Notes under the pieces: model-generated | The model's database searches: none | What the model saw: the letters and a program-made list of their open reading frames with translations, nothing else | What the model was told of the DNA's origin: nothing | Shown: positions 1-7,523 of the stretch, piece after piece | How the letters are laid out: the number at the start of each line of letters is the position of its first letter | Numbering within the stretch: the first letter of the stretch is position 1 | NCBI GenBank assembly: GCA_024401915.1 | Contig: JAKSKA010000006.1 | Location: 1-18,306, forward strand | Length of the DNA: 18,306 nt | From: Bacteroidales bacterium | GTDB taxonomy: Bacteria > Bacteroidota > Bacteroidia > Bacteroidales > UBA932 | Direction: 5' to 3' | Program-made: the position numbers and the translations under genes

Positions 1-385
1 CTACGTTCAGGAGCTGCATCCCGCGGCAAATCGCGAGCACGGGCAGCCCTTCCTTGATCGCCGCTCCGACCAGCGCGAAGTCGGCGGTGTCGCGAGGGGC
101 GTTTATCTCCACGCAGTCGCCCACGGGCTTTTCCCCATAACGCGCCGGGTCCACGTCTTCCCCTCCGATGAGTATCAGGGCGTCAATCTCCCGTACCATC
201 CCCTCGTCGCCGCAGGGGACGGCAACCGGTACGCCTCCTGCTGCCAGTACGGCGTCGAAATAGGCTGCGCTGATGTGGGACCTGCCGTCATCCAGACAGC
301 AGGAGATGCCTATGAGGGGCTTCTCAGAAGGCCTGCAGGAGGCCAGTACAAGGAGAAGCGGTATGATTTTCCTAATAAACGACAT
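1..385 (-). CDS. Lipoprotein of the C26 glutamine amidotransferase family (PuuD-like), 3' part beyond window
   Basis: The visible part is 128 residues, running off the left edge. Residues 1-17 form a lipoprotein signal with lipobox L14-A-S-C17, so the product is probably exported and lipid-anchored. After that it reads as a class I glutamine amidotransferase of the gamma-glutamyl-gamma-aminobutyrate hydrolase type: GGEDVDPARYGE at 74-85 matches the family GGxDVxPxxYGE region, RD at 98-99 precedes the helix, and CRGMQLLNV at 120-128 is the nucleophile elbow with Cys120 as the likely catalytic residue. The His and Glu of the triad lie outside the window. The family hydrolyses gamma-glutamyl amide bonds. 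A lipidated form suggests a substrate in the periplasm, such as a gamma-glutamyl compound or a wall peptide, but that is inference. The ATG at 385 is the only one before Met63 and overlaps the upstream phosphodiesterase gene by 14 bases, which suggests translational coupling. Confidence 0.85.
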   Translation of the reverse strand, partial: MSFIRKIIPLLLVLASCRPSEKPLIGISCCLDDGRSHISAAYFDAVLAAGGVPVAVPCGDEGMVREIDALILIGGEDVDPARYGEKPVGDCVEINAPRDTADFALVGAAIKEGLPVLAICRGMQLLNV

Positions 386-1199
386 TGACCCAGGGCTGTT
401 CTTTCTTGAGATATTTCTTTACCTCGATGGGGATGTCCGTGCAGAGGAAATCCGCGCCAAGGAAGATTCCGAGCATAGTGTCGGCCGTGCTCTTCCCCGG
501 CCAGAGGCTTACGATAAGGCCCTTCTTGTGGGCTTTCTTCACGGCTTCCCTGCTTGTGCCGTCCATTGTGGCCCCGAGGCGGGTGATGCCGAGCGCCCTG
601 CAGAGCGAGATCGTCTCGTCACAGACGGGCTTGGACGTGATCGCCAGCAGATCGACTCCGGGATACTTCTGCTGGAGGTAGCGGAGTCCTCGGTAGTCGC
701 TTGAGGTGAATACGAACACAGCATCATCAGGCTTGATCTCCATCACGGCCTTGTAGAGCTTGTCGCAGTATTCGTGGAGTCTTTCCTCCGGGTAGAGTTC
801 CTCGGGCTTCGTCTTGAGCTCGAACTCGACGTAAAGACCCTTCTGGCCCTTGAGGAATTCGAGGAGTTCGGGGAGGAACAGCATCTTGTTGCCTTTCTTC
901 GTGTTGAGGCCGCGTATCTCGGCCGCAGTCTTGAGTTCCACTGCTCCGGTGCCGTCCGTGGTGCGGTCGAGCTTGCTGTCGTGCGTGACGACCAGCTCGC
1001 CGTCGGAGGTCATCCTGATGTCCGTCTCGTATCCCCTGTAGCCGGCCTTGTAGCTGGCCTGGAAGGCCTCGAGCGTATTCTCGTCGTGCTCCATCCTGCC
1101 TCCGCGGTGGGAGAAGATGCGCACCGTCTGTTCCTGTGCTGAAAGTGCCTGCCCGGCAAGAAGCGCCAGGGCGAGGATTATGGATCTTGACTTGTTCAT
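372..1199 (-). CDS. Exported glycerophosphodiester phosphodiesterase family protein
   Basis: This 275-residue protein starts with a signal peptide (basic start, hydrophobic 7-19, likely cleavage after the ALSA at 18-21), so it should act in the periplasm. The GDPD barrel follows: HRGG at 31-34, ENT at 40-42, metal-binding ETD at 58-60, the catalytic THD at 72-74, LPELLEFL at 109-116, and an acidic strand EFELK at 125-129. The family hydrolyses glycerophosphodiesters to glycerol 3-phosphate and an alcohol. The C-terminal LGADFLCTDIP is the usual last strand that places the substrate near the active site. The length fits the family. It lies 12 bases downstream of truB, with an A-rich leader in place of a Shine-Dalgarno sequence, and overlaps the next gene by 14 bases. 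A paired role with that lipoprotein is possible, but the sequence does not show a shared substrate. The family is clear; the exact substrate is not. Confidence 0.9.
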   Translation of the reverse strand: MNKSRSIILALALLAGQALSAQEQTVRIFSHRGGRMEHDENTLEAFQASYKAGYRGYETDIRMTSDGELVVTHDSKLDRTTDGTGAVELKTAAEIRGLNTKKGNKMLFLPELLEFLKGQKGLYVEFELKTKPEELYPEERLHEYCDKLYKAVMEIKPDDAVFVFTSSDYRGLRYLQQKYPGVDLLAITSKPVCDETISLCRALGITRLGATMDGTSREAVKKAHKKGLIVSLWPGKSTADTMLGIFLGADFLCTDIPIEVKKYLKKEQPWVNVVY

Positions 1200-1211
1200 A
1201 TTGGTGTTTTT

Positions 1212-2063
1212 TTAAAATTCAAACAATTGCAGGGCCTCCTCGAGGCCTATGGCTTCCGAAATGGTGTAGCCTCCGTTTTCCGTGCGCCTCAGCGAGTTCA
1301 GGAACGCTCCGCTTCCGAGGGCTTCCCCGAGGTCGCGCGCCAGTGCTCTTATATAGGTCCCCTTGCTGCACCGGACCCGGATGGTGCTCTCCGCCAGCCG
1401 GACATTCTCCGCTGAGGCGACGTTGATCCTTCCGGATTTCTCACTGTCCGCGACAGGGGCTGTCCGTCCCTCCGTTTCCTCCGGCCCCTTGAAATCCATC
1501 AGCTCCATATCGTATATCGTGATCCTCGACGATTGGAGAATGCCTTCGGGGTCTGAATACGGCTTGCCGGCCGCCTTCGCTTCCTTCAGGAGCCTCCGGG
1601 CCGTCTCGTAGGCCCTTACGCCATCCACCGACTTCGCGCTGAAAAGCGGAGCGACCTGCTCCTGCTCTCCGATGAATCGATTCAGCACTTTCCGGAGCGA
1701 CGCTTCGTCAACTCCGTCCAGCGGGAACAGCGTGTCTATATCCTTCTCCAGGTCGTAAGACGGGGTCGTTGCTCCGAAACTGACGCCTGCAACATATTCC
1801 TTTTCAGAGGCTTGCAGCTCTTCGGCGCGTTTCGTGGCGGGACCTATGCAGATCAGCAGGATACCTGTAGCCAGCGGGTCCAGCGTGCCTGCGTGGCCCA
1901 CTTTCAGGTTCTTCTTGCCGAAATGCCTGCAGGCGCGCCACTTGACCTTCCTCACCACGTCGGCCGAGGTCCAGCGATAGGGCTTGTCTATCGGCAGGAC
2001 AATGCCGTCGGGGTAGTCCGCGATATCGTGGGACAGCGGGGCGGAAGGCAGCGGCAGTTTCAT
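1212..2063 (-). CDS. truB: tRNA pseudouridine(55) synthase TruB
   Basis: TruB converts uridine 55 to pseudouridine in the T arm of tRNAs. The 283-residue protein has the expected order: IDKP at 25-28, then the catalytic loop GHAGTLDPLATG at 56-67 with Asp62 as the nucleophile, KEYVAGVSFG at 88-97, the APLFSAKSVDGVRAYE segment at 138-152, and the RCSKGTYIRALARDLG motif at 231-246. Between the strand ITIYDMELMDF and TIRVRCSKGT lies a hydrophilic stretch (about residues 192-226) that is longer than usual for the family. There is no obvious separate PUA domain at the end, only a short tail, as in many short bacterial forms. The start codon overlaps the rpiB stop as ATGA. The enzyme is not part of wall synthesis; its place here reflects the extended operon. 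Confidence 0.97.
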   Translation of the reverse strand: MKLPLPSAPLSHDIADYPDGIVLPIDKPYRWTSADVVRKVKWRACRHFGKKNLKVGHAGTLDPLATGILLICIGPATKRAEELQASEKEYVAGVSFGATTPSYDLEKDIDTLFPLDGVDEASLRKVLNRFIGEQEQVAPLFSAKSVDGVRAYETARRLLKEAKAAGKPYSDPEGILQSSRITIYDMELMDFKGPEETEGRTAPVADSEKSGRINVASAENVRLAESTIRVRCSKGTYIRALARDLGEALGSGAFLNSLRRTENGGYTISEAIGLEEALQLFEF

Positions 2064-2494
2064 TTGCAGACCGGTATCTTGTCTATGCGGCGCTGATGGC
2101 GTCCGCCTTCGAATTCCGTTTCCAGCCAGCTGCGCACGATGAGTGTCGCCATCCGGCTCGAGATGAAGCGTGCCGGCATCACGAGGATGTTGGCGTTGTT
2201 GTGCGCGTTCGCGAGTGCGGCGATCTTGGTGTGCCAGGCCGGCCCGGCACGGACGCCGCTGTGCTTGTTCAGCGTTATCGCCATCCCGTTCCCGGTGCCG
2301 CAGAGTGCGATACCGGCCTCCACTTCTCCGTTTTCAACGGCGGAGGCGAGGGGGTGGGCCACATCGGTATAATCCATCGATTCGGTGGAGTCCGTCCCGA
2401 AATTGACCACTTCGTGGCCTTTTTTCAGAAGGTACGAAATCAACAACGTCTTGTACCCGACGCCGGCGTGGTCGCTGCAGATGCCTATCCTCAT
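2060..2494 (-). CDS. rpiB: Ribose 5-phosphate isomerase B
   Basis: RpiB interconverts ribose 5-phosphate and ribulose 5-phosphate in the pentose phosphate pathway, in the cytoplasm. The protein has 144 residues, the normal length for the LacA/RpiB family. Visible signatures are SDHAG at 7-11 (Asp8 and His9 bind substrate), MDYTDVAHPLA at 40-50, the catalytic cysteine in ALCGTGNGM at 63-71 (Cys65), GVRAG at 80-84, and the AHNNANIL segment at 97-104 with His98. All key residues are present. It sits 3 bases after gltX and overlaps truB by 4 bases, so it is clearly part of the same transcript. An isomerase acting on another sugar phosphate, such as allose 6-phosphate, cannot be excluded from sequence alone. 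Confidence 0.95.
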   Translation of the reverse strand: MRIGICSDHAGVGYKTLLISYLLKKGHEVVNFGTDSTESMDYTDVAHPLASAVENGEVEAGIALCGTGNGMAITLNKHSGVRAGPAWHTKIAALANAHNNANILVMPARFISSRMATLIVRSWLETEFEGGRHQRRIDKIPVCK

Positions 2495-2497
2495 TCC

Positions 2498-4006
2498 TTA
2501 TCCTATGAATTTCTTGAGCCTGGAGACTGCTTCTCCGTAGCCGATACAGGATATTATGTCGGCGATGCCGAGACCGCTGGCTGCGCCGGTCAGCGCGAGC
2601 CTGATGCAGTTCATAACCTTGCCCATAGGCATTTCGTGGCTGCGGATATACTCTTCCATCGATGCTGCGTCAACCGATGCCTCCATTGCCTCGAGGGCGA
2701 GCGGCGCGAATTCCCCGAACTTGGCACAGTCCTTCTCGGCATACTCCGACGGAGCGGTGAAGAGGGGACGGGTGATGTCGAGGAAATCGGCCACGAAGGT
2801 GGCGCGTTCACGCGTAATGGAAATTGTATTCGTCACGTAATCGGCTGACTTGTAGTCTATCCCGTTGGCTTTGAGTATGGGGATGAAGAGCTCCGCAAGT
2901 TCGCGGTCCTCCTTCATCCTGAGGTATTCCTTGTTGAACCACTTTGCCTTTTCGGGGTTGAATTTCGCTCCTGCTTTGCTGACCTTGTCGAGTGAGAAGG
3001 CTTCGGTGAGTCCCTTCATCGTGAAGAGTTCCTGCTCCGTGCCGGGATTCCATCCCAGCAGGGCAAGCATATTGACGAATGCCTCGGGGAAGTAGCCGTC
3101 CTCGCGATAGCCGCGGGAGGTTTCGCCCTCGGAGTTGACCCACTTCAATGGGAATACGGGGAATCCCATCTTGTCACCGTCGCGCTTGCTGAGCTTGCCG
3201 TTGCCGACAGGCTTGAGCAGAAGGGGCAGGTGGGCGAAGCGGGGCTGGGTGTCAGTCCATCCGAATGCCTTGTAGAGCAGGTAGTGGAGGGGGAGGGATG
3301 GAAGCCACTCCTCTCCGCGTATGACCTCGGTTATCTCCATAAGATGGTCGTCCACGATGTTGGCAAGGTGATAGGTGGGGAGTTCGTCCGCCCTCTTCCA
3401 CAAGACCTTGTCGTCCAGCGTCGAGCTGTTCACTTCGATGTGGCCGCGGATGAGGTCGTCCATAGCGACGATGGTGTCCTCGGGCATCTTGAACCTTACG
3501 ATCCAGTCCGTGGTCACCTCGAGCAGGCGCTTTACTTCTTCTTCAGGAAGGGTGAGCGAGTTCTTCAACTCCTTGCGGGTCTGCCAGTTATAGATGAAGG
3601 TCTCGCCTTTGGCCTCTGCCGCCGCGCGGGCGGCTTCAAGCTCTGCGGATGAATCGAAGGCATAGTAGGCGTTGCCTGACGCCACCAGCTGCTCGGCGTA
3701 TTTCCTGTAGATGCCGCGTCTCTGGCTCTGCCTGTAGGGTGCGTGCGGATGGCGTTCTGAAGCCGTCTCCACGACGTTGCCCTCGGCGTCGACACCCTCG
3801 TCGGGTATTATCCCGCACCAGTTGAGTGCTTCGATTATGTATTTCTCGGCTCCGGGGACGAACCTGTGGGAGTCTGTATCCTCGATCCTGATTATGAAAT
3901 CACCACCGTTCTGCTTTGCGAAAAGGTAGTTGTAAAGCGCTGTGCGTACGCCGCCCATATGGAGGGGGCCGGTGGGGGAGGGGGCGAATCTTACTCTTGT
4001 CTTCAT
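2498..4006 (-). CDS. gltX: Glutamyl-tRNA synthetase
   Basis: This class I aminoacyl-tRNA synthetase charges tRNA with glutamate. The 502-residue protein shows the HIGH-like HMGG at 16-19 within APSPTGPLHMGG, the glutamate-binding IEDTD at 41-45, a catalytic core with EWLPSLPLH at 233-241, and the KMSKS-like KLSKR at 271-275. The helical anticodon-binding C-terminal region follows from about 330. The zinc-binding CxC cluster of the E. coli enzyme is absent; the equivalent stretch reads YAFDSSAELEAAR, which fits zinc-free Bacteroidota versions. Its start overlaps the ftsZ stop as ATGA and rpiB follows after 3 bases. That position ties its translation to the end of the division operon. Whether it also charges tRNA-Gln cannot be told here; I see no gatCAB genes in the window. 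Confidence 0.97.
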   Translation of the reverse strand: MKTRVRFAPSPTGPLHMGGVRTALYNYLFAKQNGGDFIIRIEDTDSHRFVPGAEKYIIEALNWCGIIPDEGVDAEGNVVETASERHPHAPYRQSQRRGIYRKYAEQLVASGNAYYAFDSSAELEAARAAAEAKGETFIYNWQTRKELKNSLTLPEEEVKRLLEVTTDWIVRFKMPEDTIVAMDDLIRGHIEVNSSTLDDKVLWKRADELPTYHLANIVDDHLMEITEVIRGEEWLPSLPLHYLLYKAFGWTDTQPRFAHLPLLLKPVGNGKLSKRDGDKMGFPVFPLKWVNSEGETSRGYREDGYFPEAFVNMLALLGWNPGTEQELFTMKGLTEAFSLDKVSKAGAKFNPEKAKWFNKEYLRMKEDRELAELFIPILKANGIDYKSADYVTNTISITRERATFVADFLDITRPLFTAPSEYAEKDCAKFGEFAPLALEAMEASVDAASMEEYIRSHEMPMGKVMNCIRLALTGAASGLGIADIISCIGYGEAVSRLKKFIG

Positions 4007-5241
4007 TTGCTTATTCTTCTGATTGCAGGTGTCTGTTCAAGTTCCGACCTTCTTGCCCCGTCCTTCGAGAGGAGCACGGGAGGACAGTCGGCGTCATATC
4101 TGAACGTGCAGATATTCTCTTTTGTATTGAATCCTATATGGGGTACGTTTTCGGCCTGTAGGGACATTCCTTCCCCGCTCAGGCGCGCGCCCTTGTCATA
4201 AACGAAGTCGCGGGAAATCATAATGTAGTCTCCCGTGTCGCGTGTTGGGTCGATGACGTCGGCGAAACGCAGGCCGGTCACGATGGATGTGATGTGTATC
4301 TCGTCCGCCGTCTCCGGGTTCTCGTCGTAGATGAGGCCGCGCTTGAAGTTGTTGGCACCTCCGGTATATTCTTCGATCTTGCTGTTGATCGCCTTGAGCT
4401 CGTCCATCGTCAGGCCGTTCTCATTCTTGCCTTCGGTGATGTTCACGAGTACGTTCTTCGCTGACTTGAGGTCGAAATCGTTGAGCAGCGGTGACTTGAA
4501 GGCTTCGCGGACTGCGTCCTCGATCCTGTTTTCGCCCTTTCCGCAGCCATAGCCCATCAGCGCCATTCCGCTGTCCTTCATCATCGTCTTCACGTCCTCG
4601 AAGTCCACGTTGATGAAACCGGGTTTCTGGATTATCTCGATGATGCCGCGCACGGCCGTGGAAAGCACTTCGTCGGCCTTCGGGAAGGCGTCGTGGACAA
4701 GTTTGTCACCGAAGTGCTCGTAAAGTTTCTCGTTATTGATGATAAGTAGCGAATCGACGTTCTTCTCAAGCTCGTGGATGCCGTCGATGGCGCGCGAACG
4801 GGCCTTGTTGCCCTCGTTGAGGAAGGGCAGCGTGACCACTGCGACCGTCAGGATGCCCTTGTCCTTCGCCATCTTGGCGATGACGGGACTGGCGCCAGTT
4901 CCGGTGCCTCCGCCCATTCCTGCGGTGATGAAAAGCATCTTCGTCGCTTCCGATAGCACGGTGCGTTCCAGTTCCTCCTGCGCTTCGAGAGCGGCGTTGC
5001 GTCCCTTGATGGGGTCGGTGCCGGCTCCCAGTCCCGCTCCGAGCTGGATCTTTACGGGTACCGGGCTGCTGCGCAGAGCCATAGAGTCCGTGTTGCATAC
5101 GACGAAACTGCATCCTTCGATGCCGTCGCGGTACATTGTGTTGACGGCATTGCAGCCGCCGCCACCTACTCCGATGACTTTGATTATCTCATCGCTGACC
5201 TCCCAGTTGGTGGGGGGATTTATGTCAATCATCATATCCAT
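4003..5241 (-). CDS. ftsZ: Cell division protein FtsZ
   Basis: FtsZ is the tubulin-like GTPase that polymerises into the division ring at midcell. The 412-residue protein has the nucleotide-binding glycine loop VIGVGGGGCNAVN at 22-34, the tubulin signature GGGTGTG at 110-116, and the T7 synergy loop NVDFED at 211-216, with Asp213 and Asp216 placed to hydrolyse GTP in the next subunit. The globular core ends near 325. A linker of about 70 residues follows, then the conserved tail ELEQTPAIRR at 400-409 that binds FtsA and other partners. The linker is fairly short and contains two cysteines and hydrophobic stretches rather than a plain charged spacer. The start is 3 bases after the ftsA stop; Met3 and Met4 are alternative starts that would trim only 2-3 residues. 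FtsA immediately upstream is its membrane anchor. Confidence 0.98.
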   Translation of the reverse strand: MDMMIDINPPTNWEVSDEIIKVIGVGGGGCNAVNTMYRDGIEGCSFVVCNTDSMALRSSPVPVKIQLGAGLGAGTDPIKGRNAALEAQEELERTVLSEATKMLFITAGMGGGTGTGASPVIAKMAKDKGILTVAVVTLPFLNEGNKARSRAIDGIHELEKNVDSLLIINNEKLYEHFGDKLVHDAFPKADEVLSTAVRGIIEIIQKPGFINVDFEDVKTMMKDSGMALMGYGCGKGENRIEDAVREAFKSPLLNDFDLKSAKNVLVNITEGKNENGLTMDELKAINSKIEEYTGGANNFKRGLIYDENPETADEIHITSIVTGLRFADVIDPTRDTGDYIMISRDFVYDKGARLSGEGMSLQAENVPHIGFNTKENICTFRYDADCPPVLLSKDGARRSELEQTPAIRRISK

Positions 5242-5244
5242 ATT

Positions 5245-6756
5245 CTATTCCTCCGGTGTTCCCATCTGGTCAAACAATGTGCCCAGTGTGTTGTCAAGCG
5301 TGTCCGTAACCTTTGAACTTATTTTGGAAAGAAGCTTCCAGGTCGGCTTTGCAGCTGGCTCCCTGGTCTCCCTGGTCTCGGCTTTCTTTTTTGGCCTGGG
5401 TGCTTCTTGTTCCAGTTCGTTTCCGAAAAGGTCAGTCTCCGCCGGTTTTTCCTGAACCGGCTCGTGAACAGCCTCCCTGCTTTCCTCGCGGACAGGTACT
5501 GCCGGTGCCGGAGCCTCCCGGACCGTAGCGGCCGTTGTTGCCGTAGCGGCTGCAGCCTTGGACCCCGTCTCCTCCACGCAGTTGATGTGGCTGTCCCTGC
5601 AGCAGGACAGGATCATTCCCGCGGAAGCGGCCATTGCCGTCTCACCAGTTTCCGGGCAGTTGGAGAGTATCCCTTTCAGGCGTGGATATCCTGTCTTCAC
5701 GTTGTATCCCGACATCTCGCGGAGCAGGTTCGCCGCTCCGGTAAGACCTGCGCCGCCGCCCGTTATCACGAGGCCGCTGCGGAGCTGCTCCTTCATTCCG
5801 CTGTCCTGGATAAGGAAGAGCAGTGCGTCGAAGATCTCCCTCATCCTCGCGGTAATCACCTCGGAGAGGTACTTTACCGGCAGATGGACATAGGATCCTG
5901 TCTCGTCGTCATTTATCTGAAGTATCTTTTCGCTCATCGACTGAAGTTTCTCGGGGATGCAGGCGCCATAGGCGAGCTTGATGTTCTCGGCGAGCTTCTC
6001 GTTGAAACTCCCTTCGTACTTGATGTCGCTCGTGATGACCTTGCCGCCGTAGGGGATAGATGCATAATAGCGCAGGATACCGCCCCTGTACAGCGATATG
6101 GAGCTCACTCCGGCTCCTATCTCCACGAGTCCGCAGCCGTTCTCCATCTCGTCAGCGGTGAGCACGGCCCTGGCCGTGTGATGAGGCAGGAATATCTTCC
6201 TGGCGCAGGCCAGTCCGGTGTTGTTGAGCATCACGTCGATGTTGTCGACCGCCTTCCTCGAACCGATGAAGAGCTTGTAGTTGCCGTCGATCTTGCTCGA
6301 AACCGTGCCGATCACGTCTTCTTCGGACGCCTGGATAAGGTCATCGGCCGTGAACGACTGGACCACGCCGCCGTAGATGGTCTCGTTGACGTTGTCGTCG
6401 ATCGGATAGCCGTCGTAGGCTATGCTCTTGAGCCCGCGGATCTCTTCCGCCGTGATGCAGGAATCAGGGTCGGAACGCTCGATGGTCGCGCTCGCCATCT
6501 CCTGGCGGACGCTGTATCTGGGAAGCCCGACGACAAGCTGGTGGATCTTGATGTCGAGTTCCGTCTCGGCCTCGGAAACGGCGCGCTTGAGCGCGGCCGC
6601 AGCCCTTGTCGGGTTGAACACGCAACTGTAGCGTATTCCGTCCGAGGGTGTCTCGCGGCTGTAGATTATCTCCGCGACATCGTCCGTTATGCGGGCTACC
6701 GTCAGGGCTATCTTGGATGAGCCCAGGTCCGCTGTGACTACATATCTTTCCTGCAT
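5245..6756 (-). CDS. ftsA: Cell division protein FtsA
   Basis: FtsA is the actin-like ATPase that tethers FtsZ to the membrane. In the 503-residue protein, phosphate 1 is ADLGSSK at 9-15, the 1C subdomain spans roughly 85-165, the phosphate 2 region reads VEIGAGVSSISLY at 211-223, and the adenosine motif is VITGGGAGLTGA at 330-341. The core ends near residue 390. A linker rich in Ala, Glu and Pro follows at 393-470, then a predicted amphipathic helix (about 472-498, starting WKLLSKI), which should be the membrane-targeting sequence. In phosphate 2 the usual first Asp is Glu and the usual Thr pair is Val-Ser, a divergent version. The ATG at 6756 is the first residue of a family-like start and overlaps ftsQ by 19 bases. 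Confidence 0.96.
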   Translation of the reverse strand: MQERYVVTADLGSSKIALTVARITDDVAEIIYSRETPSDGIRYSCVFNPTRAAAALKRAVSEAETELDIKIHQLVVGLPRYSVRQEMASATIERSDPDSCITAEEIRGLKSIAYDGYPIDDNVNETIYGGVVQSFTADDLIQASEEDVIGTVSSKIDGNYKLFIGSRKAVDNIDVMLNNTGLACARKIFLPHHTARAVLTADEMENGCGLVEIGAGVSSISLYRGGILRYYASIPYGGKVITSDIKYEGSFNEKLAENIKLAYGACIPEKLQSMSEKILQINDDETGSYVHLPVKYLSEVITARMREIFDALLFLIQDSGMKEQLRSGLVITGGGAGLTGAANLLREMSGYNVKTGYPRLKGILSNCPETGETAMAASAGMILSCCRDSHINCVEETGSKAAAATATTAATVREAPAPAVPVREESREAVHEPVQEKPAETDLFGNELEQEAPRPKKKAETRETREPAAKPTWKLLSKISSKVTDTLDNTLGTLFDQMGTPEE

Positions 6757-7523
6757 ATTATCTGTCCGTTATATTTTACGTTAACGCTCTTGTAGAAATT
6801 ATCCCCTTTTTCAGGGCGAATATAACTATAGTATTTTGAAATCCCGTCGAATTTCTCTTCCAATTCCACCGGTCCGCCGAAAATGAATTTCTCGTCCGCC
6901 TCCGCCATACTGAGAACGAGGTCCCCGTTCTTCCTGACGTGGATCCCGCATACCCTGTTTTTCCATTCGGGAGAAGCTTCGATGTAGTGTTGTAAAGCGA
7001 GCATACGGCTTATCCAGAGCGCGTCTTTTCCGTTTTCCGCCCTGCCGGTGTAGCCCGGGCTGACCGAGAACGGAATCTCTCCGCACACTTCCAGCACGTC
7101 TGCCTTGTAGCTGCGGTGGAGGGGGAAGATGCCGCCCCTGTCGTCAACCTGGAATCCGCTGCCGTCCGGGTAGATGAACCGCATCACCGGCTCCCTCTGG
7201 CTTATGCTGACGTTCAGCACTCCGTCGGAGCAGATCCACGCCTCGGCTGTCCTTACGGCGCTCTTGGACTCTATCAGGGCTTCGATCTCGTGAAGCCTTA
7301 TATCATCCACGTTCTGGCCTATGCAGTCCCCGTATCCTTCCGAAATCCACTTCTTGACGTCGTCATCCGTGACGAAGCCGAGCGTGTCGGTGAAATGGGT
7401 GCTTATCGAGCCGCAGGTCGTCTGCGCCAGGCTCAGGTCGCTGCAATGCAGGATAAGGGCGCAACCTATGAAGAAGATTGCTCCTGCAAGGCCTGTCAAG
7501 GCGTATGACACCCATCTTTTCAT
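6738..7523 (-). CDS. ftsQ: Cell division protein FtsQ
   Basis: FtsQ is a bitopic scaffold protein of the divisome that links early and late components. The 261-residue protein has a short cytoplasmic start, one membrane helix at about 7-27, and a periplasmic body. VNVSISQREPVMRFIY at about 103-118 is the strand after the POTRA-like region, the place where family members carry a QREP motif. The end, VNVKYNGQIICRKD at 247-260, matches the last beta strand typical of Bacteroidota FtsQ. Overall conservation in this family is low, so the call rests on topology, these two motifs and position between murC and ftsA. It overlaps murC by 4 bases (ATGA) and ftsA by 19 bases. Several periplasmic cysteines (27, 37, 67, 98, 147, 192) could form disulphides, but this is only a possibility. 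Confidence 0.9.
   Translation of the reverse strand: MKRWVSYALTGLAGAIFFIGCALILHCSDLSLAQTTCGSISTHFTDTLGFVTDDDVKKWISEGYGDCIGQNVDDIRLHEIEALIESKSAVRTAEAWICSDGVLNVSISQREPVMRFIYPDGSGFQVDDRGGIFPLHRSYKADVLEVCGEIPFSVSPGYTGRAENGKDALWISRMLALQHYIEASPEWKNRVCGIHVRKNGDLVLSMAEADEKFIFGGPVELEEKFDGISKYYSYIRPEKGDNFYKSVNVKYNGQIICRKDM

Noticed and set aside
1200..1211. A possible terminator in the A/T-rich 12 bases between truB and the phosphodiesterase gene
   Set aside because: There is a T-run on the plus strand (A-run on the coding strand) but no stem, so it is more likely a leader for the next start.
2096..2848. A 250-codon open frame on the plus strand opposite rpiB and the end of gltX
   Set aside because: It crosses two well-supported minus-strand genes and shows no domain.
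5407..6720. A 437-codon open frame on the plus strand opposite ftsA
   Set aside because: It is a shadow of the ftsA reading frame with no recognisable domain; FtsA motifs on the minus strand are clear.
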